A DNA stretch of 64,000 nucleotides from Diphasiastrum complanatum (taxonomy: Eukaryota > Streptophyta > Lycopodiopsida > Lycopodiales > Lycopodiaceae), in contig CM055092.1 in NCBI GenBank assembly GCA_029204225.1, positions 87,951,666 through 88,015,665 of the forward strand, read 5' to 3'. The stretch's first letter is position 1. Each line of letters opens with the position of its first letter. The notes below the pieces were generated by a model, which made no database searches, was not told the DNA's origin, and saw nothing but the letters and a program-made list of their open reading frames with translations. A program made the position numbers and the translations under genes. Positions 44,401-55,782 of this stretch are shown in pieces.

Positions 44401-45942
44401 ATTTTATTTTCATGTGAAGGATATTTTTGCCTTTTCTTCAAAACCTCCCTTCAAAGTGTTATTTGGCCTTCCTTTTGGAGTTTCAATTTTTTTTGATAAT
44501 TCTGGATTTTGAACTTCATTTCCGAAGTTACCCAATGAGTTTCGAGTATTCAGAAGAATAAAGGTGAGTTTGCTGGCAGCTTTCGTCATGAAATCTTTAT
44601 ACAACTTTCCAGGTAGCGCTTTGACACTCAAACTGAAGAATTGCATGTAAGATTTGGATGAGCGAAGTTTTCTCTGTCGAACTTCATTCGCAAAATTTCT
44701 TATGTGAAGTTTGGTCCGACTTTCCTCTTGAAGTTTCAAAGATGGCAGGCTGTCATTGAGCAAAGGATGGTTGAAATGAGAGCAAAAGGTGCTTAAAATT
44801 TTCATGCTGACCCTTATTTTCAGTCACCAAAAGCCAGGCATAAAAAAGTCATACTTCAGCTGTGGTTATATCAATATTCTGTTTAGCAAAGACAATCATT
44901 AACTGAGACGAACACATGTTTTTACCTGTGTTCGCAAGTGCCTATGAGATCAAATATTGACAGCCTTAAGTATCTTGAGTTACCGTGCTGCATACTAATT
45001 ACAAATTATTAGTTGGCCATTTGAATTTATTGCGAATTTACACGTGAAATTTCTTGAAGAATTTAGCAAGTCAATGCTAAATGAACGGTGGGGGTGATTT
45101 TCGATTCTATGCTGTACTTATAAATCAGCAATATTTGTGCCTAATAGAAAATAACATTTCCACTTGTGCTTCTCTGATGGCAGGTTTCGTATATTGGAGA
45201 CCCTTGCAGGAGGTGGTTGTGCTCTTGTTGAGTGGAAATTAGAGACTGGTCGGACCCATCAGGTATTAGCTTTTGTCTTAGCGTACTTGAGACATAGCGA
45301 ATGCCTGATTTGCAATTTTCTTTATTTTAAACTGAGTTGGTTTTCCTGATAAGATCAGAGATTTGCCTATACAGTACTTCAGGAGGGGCACCATCAATTC
45401 TATTTTTGACTATCCTTTCTATGATAATAAGGAGGTTTCCACTGCCGTGGTTACAAGTTGACTGAAGGATTGTTACTACATATGAAGGCTTCGTGGCTTA
45501 AAGTCCTTGTAATCGTACCACTGTTATCGTTGCAGATAAGGGTTCATGCTAAGTATATTGGTTACCCTTTGCTTGGTGATGAACTTTATGGAGGAACAGC
45601 AGGCACAGCCTTAAGCAGGCTTCTTCCTTCATTGCAGTCTGTGAATCATGGACCAGTACGAAAGCTTACTGAAGGATTACAACGCCCTTGTCTTCATGCT
45701 TTGACTCTTGGGTATGCAAAGTCAAGGGTCATTTTGTATTCTCATCTGTAATTTCAACTCATGCAATTTTCCAAAGTAGGCCTTCCACAAATTCTATACC
45801 ATCATCACTTACAGAGTTCATTATTGTCAGGTACAAACATCCAAGGACTGGTCAAGATCAAACATTCAGCTGTCCTCCACCTGCAGATTTTGAAGGCACT
45901 TGGATAGGCCTTCGTAGTTTTGGGTGGTCAAAGACCAATTAA
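17226..45942 (+). CDS. RNA pseudouridine synthase, RluA/RluD type, probably chloroplastic (7 exons)
   Basis: Exons 17226-17555, 35991-36134, 36287-36553, 43124-43326, 45184-45262, 45536-45711 and 45831-45942 join with consistent phases into 436 codons plus TAA. All introns are GT-AG. Residues 1 to about 60 are Ser/Arg/Pro-rich and poor in acidic residues, like a plastid transit peptide. Residues ~74-125 form an S4 RNA-binding domain. The catalytic motif HRLDKGTSGL carries the family Asp at residue 236, and GRTHQIRVHA spans exons 5-6. The enzyme isomerises uridine to pseudouridine in RNA, probably organellar rRNA. Order and length agree with plant chloroplast RNA pseudouridine synthase 2. An acidic insert ('EEDFDDDEF') precedes the catalytic motif. 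The gene is intact despite an 18.4-kb first intron. Confidence 0.92.
17609..17651. repeat. (TG)n microsatellite in intron 1
   Basis: A TG dinucleotide tract with two TA interruptions, about 43 bases, 50 bp after the donor site of exon 1. Confidence 0.9.
18912..19253 (-). pseudogene. Copia reverse transcriptase fragment
   Basis: The minus-strand frame contains the RVT_2 landmarks 'QMDVYNAFLNGYL', 'MEQPQGF' and 'SLYGLKQASRSW' of copia RT. The N-terminal side is garbled by indels, and the downstream part (towards 18300) has many stops. It abuts an LTR end at 19257 from a different copia element, so it is probably the site into which that element inserted. Confidence 0.7.
19257..19592 (-). repeat. 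Partial copia LTR adjoining a related LTR
   Basis: Read on minus, this segment ends TTCCTACA at 19257, the same LTR end that precedes the primer site of the plus-strand copia at 26879. Positions 19362-19575 repeat 19654-19855 with about 95% identity by eye. The 5' part of this copy is missing where the second LTR begins at 19593. Confidence 0.6.
19593..20002 (-). repeat. 3' LTR of minus-strand copia element, 410 bp
   Basis: Ends are TGTTGGAAT and ATTCCAACA, a 9-bp inverted repeat with TG...CA. On minus it starts at 20002, directly after the polypurine word TTAAGGAGGG. It shares CTTTGACCCAAAAGGTCGAGA with the LTR at 26583-26879, so both belong to one family. Near 19633-19646 the plus strand reads GCGGATAGCTCAGTGGTA, which fits a tRNA or SINE A-box; its meaning is unclear. 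Confidence 0.7.
20438..21415 (-). repeat. Duplicated integrase-RT linker within the copia element
   Basis: About 200 bp at 20438-20645 resembles 21157-21415 in the same orientation, sharing for example CACTTTGCTGTCCAAAGTGTT and CTGTCCTGCAAAGTCT. The encoded linker is Gln/Ser/Pro-rich with internal short repeats ('QQGPSSE'). Between the copies the frame reads through only the first ~20 residues of RT, then unrelated residues. Confidence 0.7.
20552..21766 (-). pseudogene. Copia integrase tail, linker and RT start
   Basis: A 404-codon minus-strand frame. Near its start it encodes 'GVKCIFVGYSSESKEYRLFN' (integrase C-terminal side), then a long Gln-rich linker, then the RT opening 'CWEDAMQEEYNSLMKNHTW'. 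After this the sequence departs from RT and re-enters a second linker-like copy. No YxDD box is present. Confidence 0.7.
21693..22453 (-). pseudogene. Copia GAG-pre-integrase and integrase core
   Basis: Two overlapping minus-strand frames. The first, 22453-22034, has 'ELWHARFGHLNFASL' and the CxxC of 'CEGCILGK'. The second, 22064-21693, has 'HSDVCGPM', 'LRTDRGGEY' and 'GVAERKNR', giving the D-D-E core. A frameshift near 22050 separates them. Confidence 0.78.
22471..23294 (-). pseudogene. Copia gag (C-terminal part) and protease
   Basis: The 23294-22665 frame encodes the UBN2-type helical region, a Lys/Gly-rich stretch and an intact CCHC knuckle ('CHYCKKFGHHIKEC'). The protease frame 22668-22471 has the active site as DSGVT rather than the usual DSGAT. 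The gag N-terminal half is missing at a junction near 23305. Confidence 0.78.
23306..23789. other. Unassigned insert between copia and gypsy remnants
   Basis: No coding frame and no LTR ends recognised. It interrupts the copia gag at 23305 and runs up to a gypsy RT remnant. It could be an LTR or untranslated leader of an element not otherwise represented here. Confidence 0.35.
23790..24522 (-). pseudogene. Gypsy protease-RT remnant with collapsed RT
   Basis: The minus-strand frame 24522-24109 encodes a retropepsin-like region ('ARLETWWDARVLDLVV', 'TDIILGYQQL'). It is followed by an RT opening ('SPWGAHVLLKRKKDGGFHVC') and then directly by thumb-like residues ('YGFFKRGLVYLGH'). The palm with the YxDD box is missing, so this is an internally deleted fossil. 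Confidence 0.6.
24530..25930 (-). pseudogene. Copia integrase-RT linker and RT remnants
   Basis: Minus-strand pieces: 25727-25383 is an acidic linker, 25346-25146 has the RT opening 'SIMKNETWDLMELPSG' and 'GCKWVSRTKFN', and more broken RT lies between 25040 and 24530. Stops and shifts are frequent. It belongs to a copia lineage distinct from the two better-preserved elements. Confidence 0.6.
26100..26582 (-). repeat. LTR fragments shared with 33585-34700
   Basis: Positions 26270-26582 match 33585-33900 (CAATCACACAAGC..., AAATTCAAACTTTATTGATCT, CACATGGCAAACTCCATGCACA), same orientation. Positions 26150-26265 match 34550-34680. The first match ends exactly where the plus-strand copia LTR starts (26583), suggesting insertion of that copia into this LTR. 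Confidence 0.6.
26583..26879 (+). repeat. 5' LTR of plus-strand copia, ~297 bp
   Basis: It ends CCTACA directly before the primer-binding site. The start is placed at TGGTTAG, where homology to the 26270-26582 repeat ends. It shares a ~35-bp block with the minus-strand copia LTR and contains a (TC)n tract at 26733-26789. The exact left boundary is less certain than the right. Confidence 0.65.
26733..26789. repeat. (TC)n microsatellite inside a copia LTR
   Basis: About 57 bases of TC dinucleotides within the transcribed half of the LTR. On the plus-strand transcript this would be a pyrimidine tract upstream of the primer site. Confidence 0.92.
26880..26890 (+). other. Primer-binding site, initiator-Met tRNA type
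   Basis: TGGTATCAGAG immediately follows the LTR end CCTACA. This is the standard plant copia primer site complementary to the 3' end of initiator methionine tRNA. It primes minus-strand cDNA synthesis. Confidence 0.88.
27593..28927 (+). pseudogene. Copia gag-protease with altered zinc knuckle
   Basis: The Met at 27593 starts a gag with 'LDGTNYSLWSYMMKNLL' and the UBN2-like region 'KSAWDTLYTTY'. The knuckle reads CHYCKRYGHFIKDF, the last Cys replaced by Phe. The protease follows with an intact DSGAT ('VIDSGATCHM'). A one-base deletion near 28875 shifts the frame, and translation ends at 28927. The open frame can be extended to an upstream Met at 27539, but the copia start fits 27593 better. 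Confidence 0.8.
28930..29826 (+). pseudogene. Copia pre-integrase and integrase, truncated
   Basis: The frame from 28945 carries 'ELWHARFGHLNFASL', CxxC, 'HSDVCGPM', 'LRTDRGGQY' and 'GVAERKNR', so the D-D-E core looks intact. Homology ends at about 29826. The last codons before the stop at 29850 belong to the neighbouring element. Confidence 0.82.
29798..31957 (-). pseudogene. ~720-codon frame: unrecognised Trp-rich region fused to gypsy integrase C-terminus
   Basis: The minus strand is open from Met 31957 to 29798 with only one in-frame stop (TGA at 30736-30734). The last ~180 codons match gypsy integrase from the catalytic Glu onward ('DGQSEVLNRILEDYL', 'GDMVYLRLR', 'YYGPYRILEV', 'DVFHISLLR'). 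The preceding ~530 codons do not resemble gag, protease, RT or RNase H. They are rich in Trp, Phe, Leu and Ile, with recurring 'WIPW' and 'SWALxIPW' words reflecting short DNA repeats (GGTATCC near 30420, 30480 and 30792). Origin and function are unknown; this could be captured or reshuffled sequence. Confidence 0.55.
31978..32131. repeat. 79-bp tandem duplication in leader
   Basis: Two copies (from 31978 and from 32057) of a unit containing GGAAATCTGATGAAAAAATC and GGGCGCTGGACAGCCTCTAC, with about four differences. It lies between the primer-binding site and the start of the long frame. Confidence 0.85.
32152..32162 (-). other. Primer-binding site, initiator-Met tRNA type
   Basis: On the minus strand TGGTATCAGAG follows the LTR end. 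It orients the chimeric element and separates LTR from leader. Confidence 0.75.
32163..32502 (-). repeat. 5' LTR of chimeric element, ~340 bp
   Basis: It starts TGTTGG at 32502 on minus. The inner end adjoins the primer site at 32162, although the terminal CA dinucleotide is not obvious. It contains a TATA-like word about 185 bp from its start. Confidence 0.55.
32584..33055 (-). pseudogene. Gypsy gag remnant
   Basis: The minus strand from Met 33055 reads 'MDPLEGSSIKILRIEEV' and later 'YHLQESAQCWWRRV'. The paired Trp in the latter is typical of gypsy retrotrans_gag. Several frame breaks lie between. An LTR of the 33585-34200 family sits upstream in element order, with a primer-like word (TGATATTAGAGT on minus) near 33570-33581. 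Confidence 0.5.
33585..34700 (-). repeat. Two LTR-like repeats (A: 33585-~34200; B: 34354-~34700)
   Basis: Repeat A matches 26270-26582 and repeat B matches 26150-26265. Before B, the reverse complement of a primer-like word (CTCTGATACA, 34343-34352) is followed by TGTAGAGACC, suggesting B is a minus-strand LTR beginning at 34354. No target duplications were identified. Confidence 0.45.
35991..36134 (+). CDS. Pseudouridine synthase exon 2
   Basis: 48 codons completing the S4 domain ('SGDHIECKF') and starting the catalytic domain ('IYEDKYLIVLNKPAHM'). The acceptor is TTTTGCAG and the donor ATG|GTAAGT. Phase 0 both sides. Confidence 0.92.
36287..36553 (+). CDS. Pseudouridine synthase exon 3, catalytic Asp
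   Basis: 89 codons with 'VVHPAPGHPSGTLVNALLHH', an acidic insert and the catalytic HRLDKGTSGLLVVAK motif, whose Asp is residue 236. The preceding intron is 152 bp. The donor is AAG|GTTTGA. Confidence 0.93.
37486..37520. repeat. (ATC)n trinucleotide tract
   Basis: Imperfect ATC repeats directly after the LINE coding end on the minus strand. A 3'-terminal simple repeat is common in non-LTR elements, so it may mark the LINE tail. Confidence 0.7.
37517..38553 (-). pseudogene. LINE (non-LTR) reverse transcriptase 3' end, copy 1
   Basis: The minus-strand frame 37912-37517 encodes a zf-RVT-like tail: 'LRVSSHQLAIETGRFHNIP', 'EEQICQLW', then 'KEHFIFRCPVYYEIRGRY'. The upstream part 38375-37987 has the preceding helical region ('HSRLQTTMLALLIRAKPL') in another frame. 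The N-terminal EN and RT domains are absent, as expected for a 5'-truncated insertion. Confidence 0.65.
38416..38464. repeat. (GA)n microsatellite, followed by (ATT)n
   Basis: About 49 bases of GA repeats, with an ATT-rich stretch to 38502 after it. It lies at the 5' break of LINE copy 1. Confidence 0.92.
38663..39160 (-). pseudogene. LINE reverse transcriptase 3' end, copy 2
   Basis: It has the same tail as copy 1 ('YYEIRGRYHCLYRDTPLTL' against 'YYEIRGRYHCLFRDMPTTL'), same strand, with the knuckle region upstream in a broken frame ('DEFHFIFRC'). It joins a gypsy integrase core abruptly near 39160. Together with copy 1 it forms a tandem pair of closely related 3' ends. Confidence 0.62.
39160..39720 (-). 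pseudogene. Gypsy integrase zinc finger and core remnant
   Basis: The minus frame 39421-39155 reads 'MDFILGLPHTRRDNDSCMVV', 'DRFSKQAHFSP' and 'ILSDRDSKFASTFW', the first two catalytic Asp regions of a chromovirus-like integrase. Upstream to 39720 an H2C2-like region ('DSPIGGHFDFQKSY') is visible with stops. The catalytic Glu is cut off by the LINE junction. Confidence 0.65.
39843..40530 (+). pseudogene. hAT transposase C-terminal remnant
   Basis: The plus-strand piece 40225-40430 encodes the hAT dimerisation block 'PVSWWMKYGNDVPKLQRLAI' and 'ACERNWSVFFLIHTKRRNR'. The conserved WW...Y...P, and S/CERNWS...H...RN pattern is nearly complete. An upstream piece (39910-40024) may be a preceding exon ending in a GT-type donor. 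No terminal inverted repeats or 8-bp duplications were found. Confidence 0.7.
40790..41010 (-). pseudogene. LINE fragment, third piece
   Basis: It resembles 37800-37990 on the same strand (words such as GAGTCAAGCTCCACATC...GTTCAATAGAAGCC against the corresponding LINE region). It is too decayed to translate cleanly. Confidence 0.4.
43124..43326 (+). CDS. Pseudouridine synthase exon 4
   Basis: 203 bases encoding 'DDYTHMQLCDQFKARRVQRS' and 'VPIGRDPKDRKKMAAI', the substrate-binding part of the catalytic domain. It ends in phase 2 at CAGTAG|GTAATC; the last codon (Arg) is completed in exon 5. Confidence 0.9.
43327..45183 (+). other. Intron 4, 1,857 bp
   Basis: No mobile element was recognised. 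A 131-codon minus-strand frame at 44410-44805 has no known domain or splice context and is considered chance. The introns that follow are short (273 and 119 bp). Confidence 0.75.
45184..45262 (+). CDS. Pseudouridine synthase exon 5
   Basis: 79 bases encoding 'FRILETLAGGGCALVEWKLE' and 'TGRTHQ', the conserved GRTHQ motif. It ends CAG|GTATTA in phase 0. Confidence 0.92.
45536..45711 (+). CDS. Pseudouridine synthase exon 6
   Basis: 176 bases beginning 'IRVHAKYIGYPLLGDELYGG', the rest of the conserved motif begun in exon 5. It ends in phase 2 at TTGG|GTATGC. Confidence 0.92.
45831..45942 (+). CDS. Pseudouridine synthase exon 7 (terminal)
   Basis: 112 bases encoding the C-terminus ('YKHPRTGQDQTFSCPPPADF') and the TAA at 45940-45942. 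The family C-terminus with a conserved Pro-rich SCPPP word is complete. Confidence 0.92.
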
Positions 45943-49349
<3,407 letters not shown>

Positions 49350-49740
49350 TCTCTCATTTGTTGACCTCCTTGGAGTTTTTACTTTTTTTTTTGTCATCAT
49401 GTTTTGTGTCATTTGTAACCTTTAAGTACCACTTTGGTATCTTTTTTCTTTTGTTCAATGTTGAGGCCTCATCTTCTTTCATTTGTTGCATGTCTAAACC
49501 ATTGTCATTTCCTTCAACATTATAATCATAATCAAAAGGTACTCCATGCAAATCTACATCAATCATATGACTATCCAATTCATAAAAAATAACACGACGA
49601 CTCGTAACATCTTGATTGAATGCTTTTGCTCTATCGTCATATTTAATGAAAATACACTTGGTAGATTTTGCATCTAGTTTTTCCTGTCATCTTTCGAAAT
49701 GTAAGCATAAGCTTTGCAACCAAAACCCTAAGATGAGATA
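49350..49740 (-). pseudogene. Copia integrase C-terminal and linker remnant
   Basis: On the minus strand 'FGCKAYAYISKDDRKN' and 'CIFIKYDDRAKAFN' (in shifted frames) match the copia integrase C-terminal side. The acidic linker follows at 49578-49354. No RT follows. Confidence 0.5.
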
Positions 49741-50049
49741 GTTCAAAAACAAGGAAGTATAATTTGTGCTTGTTTTATATGATACATTAAGCCCACAAGG
49801 TTGAGTACAACTTGTCCCAGTCTCTTTGTTCTTTATGCAATTTTAATCATTATAGGTATGAATCATTTGTTCATACTTTCATTCTGGCCATTACTTTGTC
49901 AATGACATACAATACTTATGTAGTACTTATGTTGATAGTTAGTTGTTTTGTCATACTTGTGATGGTCTTGTTTAAAGAGTGAGTCCCCCTATTTGTTACC
50001 AATTCTAAACAAGTTCTAAATTCTAAATACATGTTCTAACAAAAATCAA

Positions 50050-50298
50050 ATGGTTTCTTTCTCATTGTCTTTGCTACAACTCGTGTCTCAGCCCATTTTG
50101 TAGAATACTTGTGGCAACTATTATATAGCTCTTATAGGTAAGGAAGGCAAGGTGTATTGGCCCTACGGCGTCAATGTTTAACTTTTTGAAAGGCAGACAT
50201 GCTTGTATGGAAATAAGGGAGCGCGTTCTATTTGCTTTAATATCCACCCTTTGGAAAATATCACAACCTTTCACATTAATGTGAGAGTTTTTAAACAA
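50050..50298 (-). pseudogene. Gypsy integrase remnant
   Basis: The minus frame reads 'CDIFQRV', then 'PFKKLNIDAVGPIHLAF' and 'YIIVAT', corresponding to the end of the zinc finger and the first catalytic Asp region of gypsy integrase. The rest is missing. Confidence 0.5.
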
Positions 50299-50745
50299 CG
50301 AAGATAAATAATACCTAGGCCTTAGTATTTTTTGTCATGACAACTCACGAGCAAAATGATCACCACAAGCAAAATTAATGTCGCCTAGTTGTGAATGTGG
50401 CTATTTGTACCGTACATGAGCTAGTTTTGGAGTTTGGTGAAACATCTGGTGACCACGAATATCTCAGAGAGCTAGGCATATTTCTCGTCTCCGTGAAAAG
50501 AATCGGCCAACCGGAATTGGAGGTCACACAGTATGACCTTGACCAATGAAGTCCGGTATGGTGAGAGGTAAACGACGAATTTGAGCAAGACCTAGCCCGC
50601 AATGAAGAGTGGGCTCATTTGTCGAACAAGAAATTTATCATATGGGATGGCAACCATAGAGCACAAGCTTTGATGGGCAAAATCCGTCAAGGTACATTGT
50701 TTGGCATAGTTTGATTGATAAAATATAGTTCGCATCACAGTTTTA

Positions 50746-50895
<150 letters not shown>

Positions 50896-53800
50896 TCTTA
50901 TCAAATTTCAACAAAACCCAACTCGCTTATTGAAAAGATACTGTAGTGGAATTTGGTAGGTAGATAGGCCATGCAAAAAAAAAAAGGTTGGTATTGTTCA
51001 ACTAATGAGTAATGTTTTTTGTGCCAGAGTTTCCATCCATCAAGGCCCGCCATGTCAGAGTAGAGTGTAGCTTCCTCGAGGTCTCCCGAGTTCGTGAAGG
51101 GGACTTGATACTGGCATTGAACTCCATCAATAGGTAAATTTGTCTATTTCTTGTTGACATTGGTTTATGAGTTTCGTCTTCTTGTGAATTTGTTTTGTTC
51201 TTAATTTCTTCCGGTTGTTTGTCATTTGCTACCTAGTCAACATTTGGTGTACCCACGAAAATTGGGATTCTCTCTAAGAAAAAGCAACTTATGCTTGGAT
51301 GTTGATGATACATATGTAATGCTAGCTTATTGTTTTAAATATCATTTATTTAAGTATTTATGTCGTAGGTATATATTTTCCTATGCTATGTCTGATGACC
51401 CTTTTGACTTCTCAAACTGAAGTTGGAATTTGGGTATACTGTATTTCGCAAATAGATGCATGGGCATAAATTCGTCCGTTCTTTTTTTCTTCGTTATTGC
51501 GTATCACCAACTTTTGTTTTAAAAGTATTTTTTGATAATTTGAGCAGTAAAGTTGTGATTATTCTGTTGAATACAATAGACTACTTTTATTTTAAATCTG
51601 AAAGATCTCACAAGATAAATTTGAGAGAGTGCACTTCCGTTGTTATTCACAAGAGGCCAAGCATAGGAAAAATAAGAGATCACCAAAAATGTTGTTTGCA
51701 CACAATAGATTCAACATGCATGGATTTTTTTGTTTTGGATTTATCATGGACCACGGTTGATAATAAAACTGTTTTGTAGGTTGACTCGGGTGCACGTACC
51801 ACACACATTATCGCATGATGTTTTTATGCTTCAAAATTTGGTCTGGCAGAGAAAGAGACCTTGTTCAAGTACATGGCACCAGAGGATCGAACGTGGATGG
51901 AGATTGAGCTGAGGAAGGCACGCAAACACAGCCGGAAGGCATGGTACAACCACCCCATGGCCATTCTTGGGCAACTTGTCTTGAAGGTACATCATCTTCC
52001 TTCGTAATTTTTGCATCATCTTCCCACCTTAAATTTTTTATCCTATTTCCAATTGTGTTGTATGTTTGTTGGAATGGCGCATGCAGGACGAATACAAAAG
52101 GATGCTATCCACTGCTATGGCCAGGACAGATAGAAGCAAGTTGTCCCTTGATGAACTGCAGATCCAGAGTGACGCCGCTTTTGAGGCAAGTGCATGGTCA
52201 TGAATGTGTGCTTTCTATTCGTGTATTGTGTTTGTATTTATAAATAATATATTGACATTCTATAAAATGAGGCCGTGGAGACATCGATGAAGGATAGAGC
52301 CTACAAGTTGTCGTATATAGCCAATCCGTCAGATTTTGTATAATTTGGACTGGAATGCGAAGGGCTTGGTCGTAACAGAGGACAAGCTACAAATGATAGC
52401 TTCATCCACGATTGGAGCTGCAAAGTAAGCCAAACTTACGATAATCATTATTTGCTTTATGTATTAGCTACTATGTTTGTATGTTCACAAAGCACACCAA
52501 GGATGACTTTGTAATTTATTGCAGAAAGAAAGAAATATTGGCTACCTTGGCTGGTGATAAGGGAATTAGAGAGTCCCTTGGCATGTGTTCAGACAACAAG
52601 GGATTTTGCAAATTCATTGCCAAAGAGACATTTTGGTGGCACTTGACAGAGGCAGCCAAAATTATGTTGGCTCCATTGGCTGCTGGCCTGGAGCAGCTAC
52701 CAGATGAGGATGCATATTTTAGGCGGCAACGCCAAATGCATTTTAAACTAGCATTTGGCAACTTGGAAAAGGAGATGAAAAATGCAAATCCTACAAGCAA
52801 CCAGCCAAGCCTACCACATGCGACAAGAGGAATTGCATACATGTATATACATTTTAAACGCCCATCTTTTTTGCTTTTTACATATGCTCAGTGTCACAAA
52901 TGGTGCTTTTCTATGTTGTAGGTGGCTGATCTCATTGAAGGACGAGCGTATTATTGACAAGATCCCTCCTGAAGTTTCTGGCTGGCTATCTTTTGAGAGC
53001 ACGTCCTCCATGTAACCCGCAGATTGGCAGGAGATTGGCCTCACACAGTGGGAGCTTACTAGATGCCCTTGGTGGCTTGACTACCCTAAAGGGGTTATTC
53101 CTGCTTCCGAGGAGGACATGCATGCATCATTCCAGCAGACAGTTCTCCATCACCCCACATCCCAGGATGCTCCTGCACAGGGCTCTGCATTGAGAAGGAA
53201 ATCAGCCGCTCGTGACATTCCAAAGTCCTCACGGTCAAGAAGGAGACTACAGTTGCATGTGGAGGACCCACATGAAGAGCAGGTCATGGATATCGAATCA
53301 CCATCAGCCCATGCAAGTGTCCAAGAAGCTTCCAACTACATTGCGGGTTTGTTTCCCATGCTATCAATACTTCTTGTTGGTCAAATATACTCATAATATA
53401 ATTGCATGCATAGACAAGCTGCCAGGCAATGACTATTTGTACTGCTTGAACACTTTGTTTTGTATTTTTTTAATGCAGATTTGCCTAGTGGACTTGGATC
53501 AATGTGCGCAGTTCTTGGTGATGTGGTCACCATGGCCGAGAAAAAAACAAAATCTATGCAAAAAATAAAAAGATTTTTGAGCGCTCATTGTGTTGTTGGA
53601 TCATGTATTCGGGGAGTGCCATGTGAGGCTGTGGCAAAGTTAGTGTTTGCCGACTTTCCCACTTCACTTGGTGTATCCTTCATCTAGAAAAAATCCACGC
53701 CCGAGTGGAATGTCTTCTCACAGTCACTACCCACGACATGCGCCACTATTGTTGATTTGTACGTTGCCAACGAGGGATGGTATGTGACACTATCTATCAC

Positions 53801-54319
53801 AAAACATTTTCCTTGGATTTTTATAGCAGCTGCTGAGAAGGGCTTCACCCTACACCAGTGCTTAAACATTGTTGTGGAGAATGGGTACATTGGTCATGCA
53901 CCATTCAATAAGGTATGATCTCTTAAATGCCTTGTTAATTGTCTGCCACTATATCTAACTGACAATAATCCTTACCATCTATCAACCCAAACTGATTCTT
54001 TTTTTTGATGTGCAGATAGCATTACTCGTATTGTCACTCTTTCATCGTGATGGATATCCCAAGCCTGCACTTCACAGCAAAAGGGCTTGAAAGAATTACA
54101 CTGCTGGCATACCCGAACCAGGCACAAATTTCGTCATTGACACTCCTGATACGTATAGCGCAATAGATGATAACTTTTGCAGGGGTGGTGCAGAGCGGTC
54201 CCCTGAATTATGTAGGTTCATTGTCATCACTTCTATTTTTTTTAATGGAATCATCAATCCACTGTGTCTTGCACTATCACATACATATAAGTTGAACTTG
54301 TTCTCTTGTTGCATTATAG

Positions 54320-54497
54320 ATATATTACAAATCTGCTCACAAATGAGGAGGATGTAGTTATCGATTTATTTGCTGGTACCGGCAATCTGGGAGTCGAGGC
54401 TGTTCGATCAAATAGGCACTGCGTGTGTCTAGAGAAAGATGATGCTATGCATGAGCATTTTCTATCCAAACTCGAAGAGAGTTGCACGACAAGTTGA
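54320..54497 (+). pseudogene. Methyltransferase-like terminal exon
   Basis: The block is open from the acceptor (ATTATAG ending at 54319) to TGA at 54495-54497. It encodes the Rossmann motif I FAGTG and a following acidic residue ('CVCLEKDD') where SAM methyltransferases bind the ribose. The C-terminal position of motif I implies a permuted order, with the catalytic motif upstream. Confidence 0.65.
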
Positions 54498-55782
54498 AAT
54501 CAAGTGCTTGAGTTTATAGCAAGTCTTGTAAATAATTGTCCATTCTTGTGCAATCATCCATTCATGTGCAATTGAACTCTCTAATTTGTACATGTTTAAC
54601 TTTGCACAGGGCGCAGCAACGAACACATGAAGATGTGAGGTGTAATATTTTCGGCCACAATACTACTTAGTGCGATAGTTTGCCCTTATGGCATCATATG
54701 CTAAATGACTCTAATATATATAAAATTGTCATGCCAAACTATCCATAAATGATCAAAAGTAGTCAAGACAATTTTGTAGTTTACAAAAAGATTTTCTATG
54801 ATTGTGATGAGGTACAATACAGAGTACCATAAAGTGAAGCAAGCTTTAAAACATCCAGCTGTTACCTGCCACCATCCCACAATACAAAACCACACAAGTT
54901 AGCATAGTAGTCTATGATAGCAAAATGTTTTGCCTTGAAAAATCATATCAAGATAGAAGCCATGCTAATGAGAATGCGGACGAGGAATCATATTCAAGCA
55001 TATAATAATGATATTATCTTTATGAGACACCAAACCATGTTAAATTACCATAAAGTGAATATTTTAAGTCCATGCATAGTATAGAGTATCAGGGCAAAGC
55101 CGTGTCATATTGATTACGTGAGTTTCATTTCATCACATAACAACAATTGGGAAGATGACCACTCATAGGAGTTATTTAAGATGGATCTCATGATTTCGAA
55201 TCTAGCCAGCTACCTGTCTACTCTAGAAGTCTTTACCTCTATGACCTCTCAAAAGATAACGCAAACTATGACCTTGAAATTCTTTCTCATAAATGGAGTC
55301 ATGTACATGAGGGGGGAAGAAATAACATTCATACAAAAGAAATGTCACATTAGGGGATATTAGAGCTCAAAACGGGCCCTTTGTCAAGATGTTGTTTTTG
55401 ACTTCGCACGCTTTCAATGCTTAGGTGTCCATCTGTGATGAACTGTAACAGTGGTTGACGGACGAAAATTGTATTTTACTTTCCCGGCCAAATTTTCGTG
55501 ATTTTCAAATATCCCGTCAGGTAAAACAAACAATTGTGATTGGACCACAGTTACTGCCCGAATACTCTTATGCTGCCCGTCATTGGTCACTCGAGGTTGA
55601 TTTGACGTCAGTAGTCATAAACTGTAGTTAACTAATCCTTGTAGTTTAGGAAATTCTTGTCATTCATAGGTATACCTCTCATTTTCTTCATTTTATCTCT
55701 TATTTTGGATTGTCATTCTTAGGTTTACCTCACAATCTCTACATTCTCTCCATTCTCAACTTGCGTACTCGTATTTTCGACT
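54498..55782. other. Unassigned sequence
   Basis: No gene or repeat end was recognised. Around 55440-55620 a relatively GC-rich stretch (CCCGTCAGG, TGACGTCA at about 55602) precedes the unrecognised gene remnant at 55783 and could be its promoter region. This is not demonstrated. Confidence 0.4.

Noticed and set aside
44410-44805. 131-codon minus-strand frame in intron 4
   Set aside because: Low-complexity Lys/Ser/Leu composition, no motif, and located inside an intron on the opposite strand. Probably chance.
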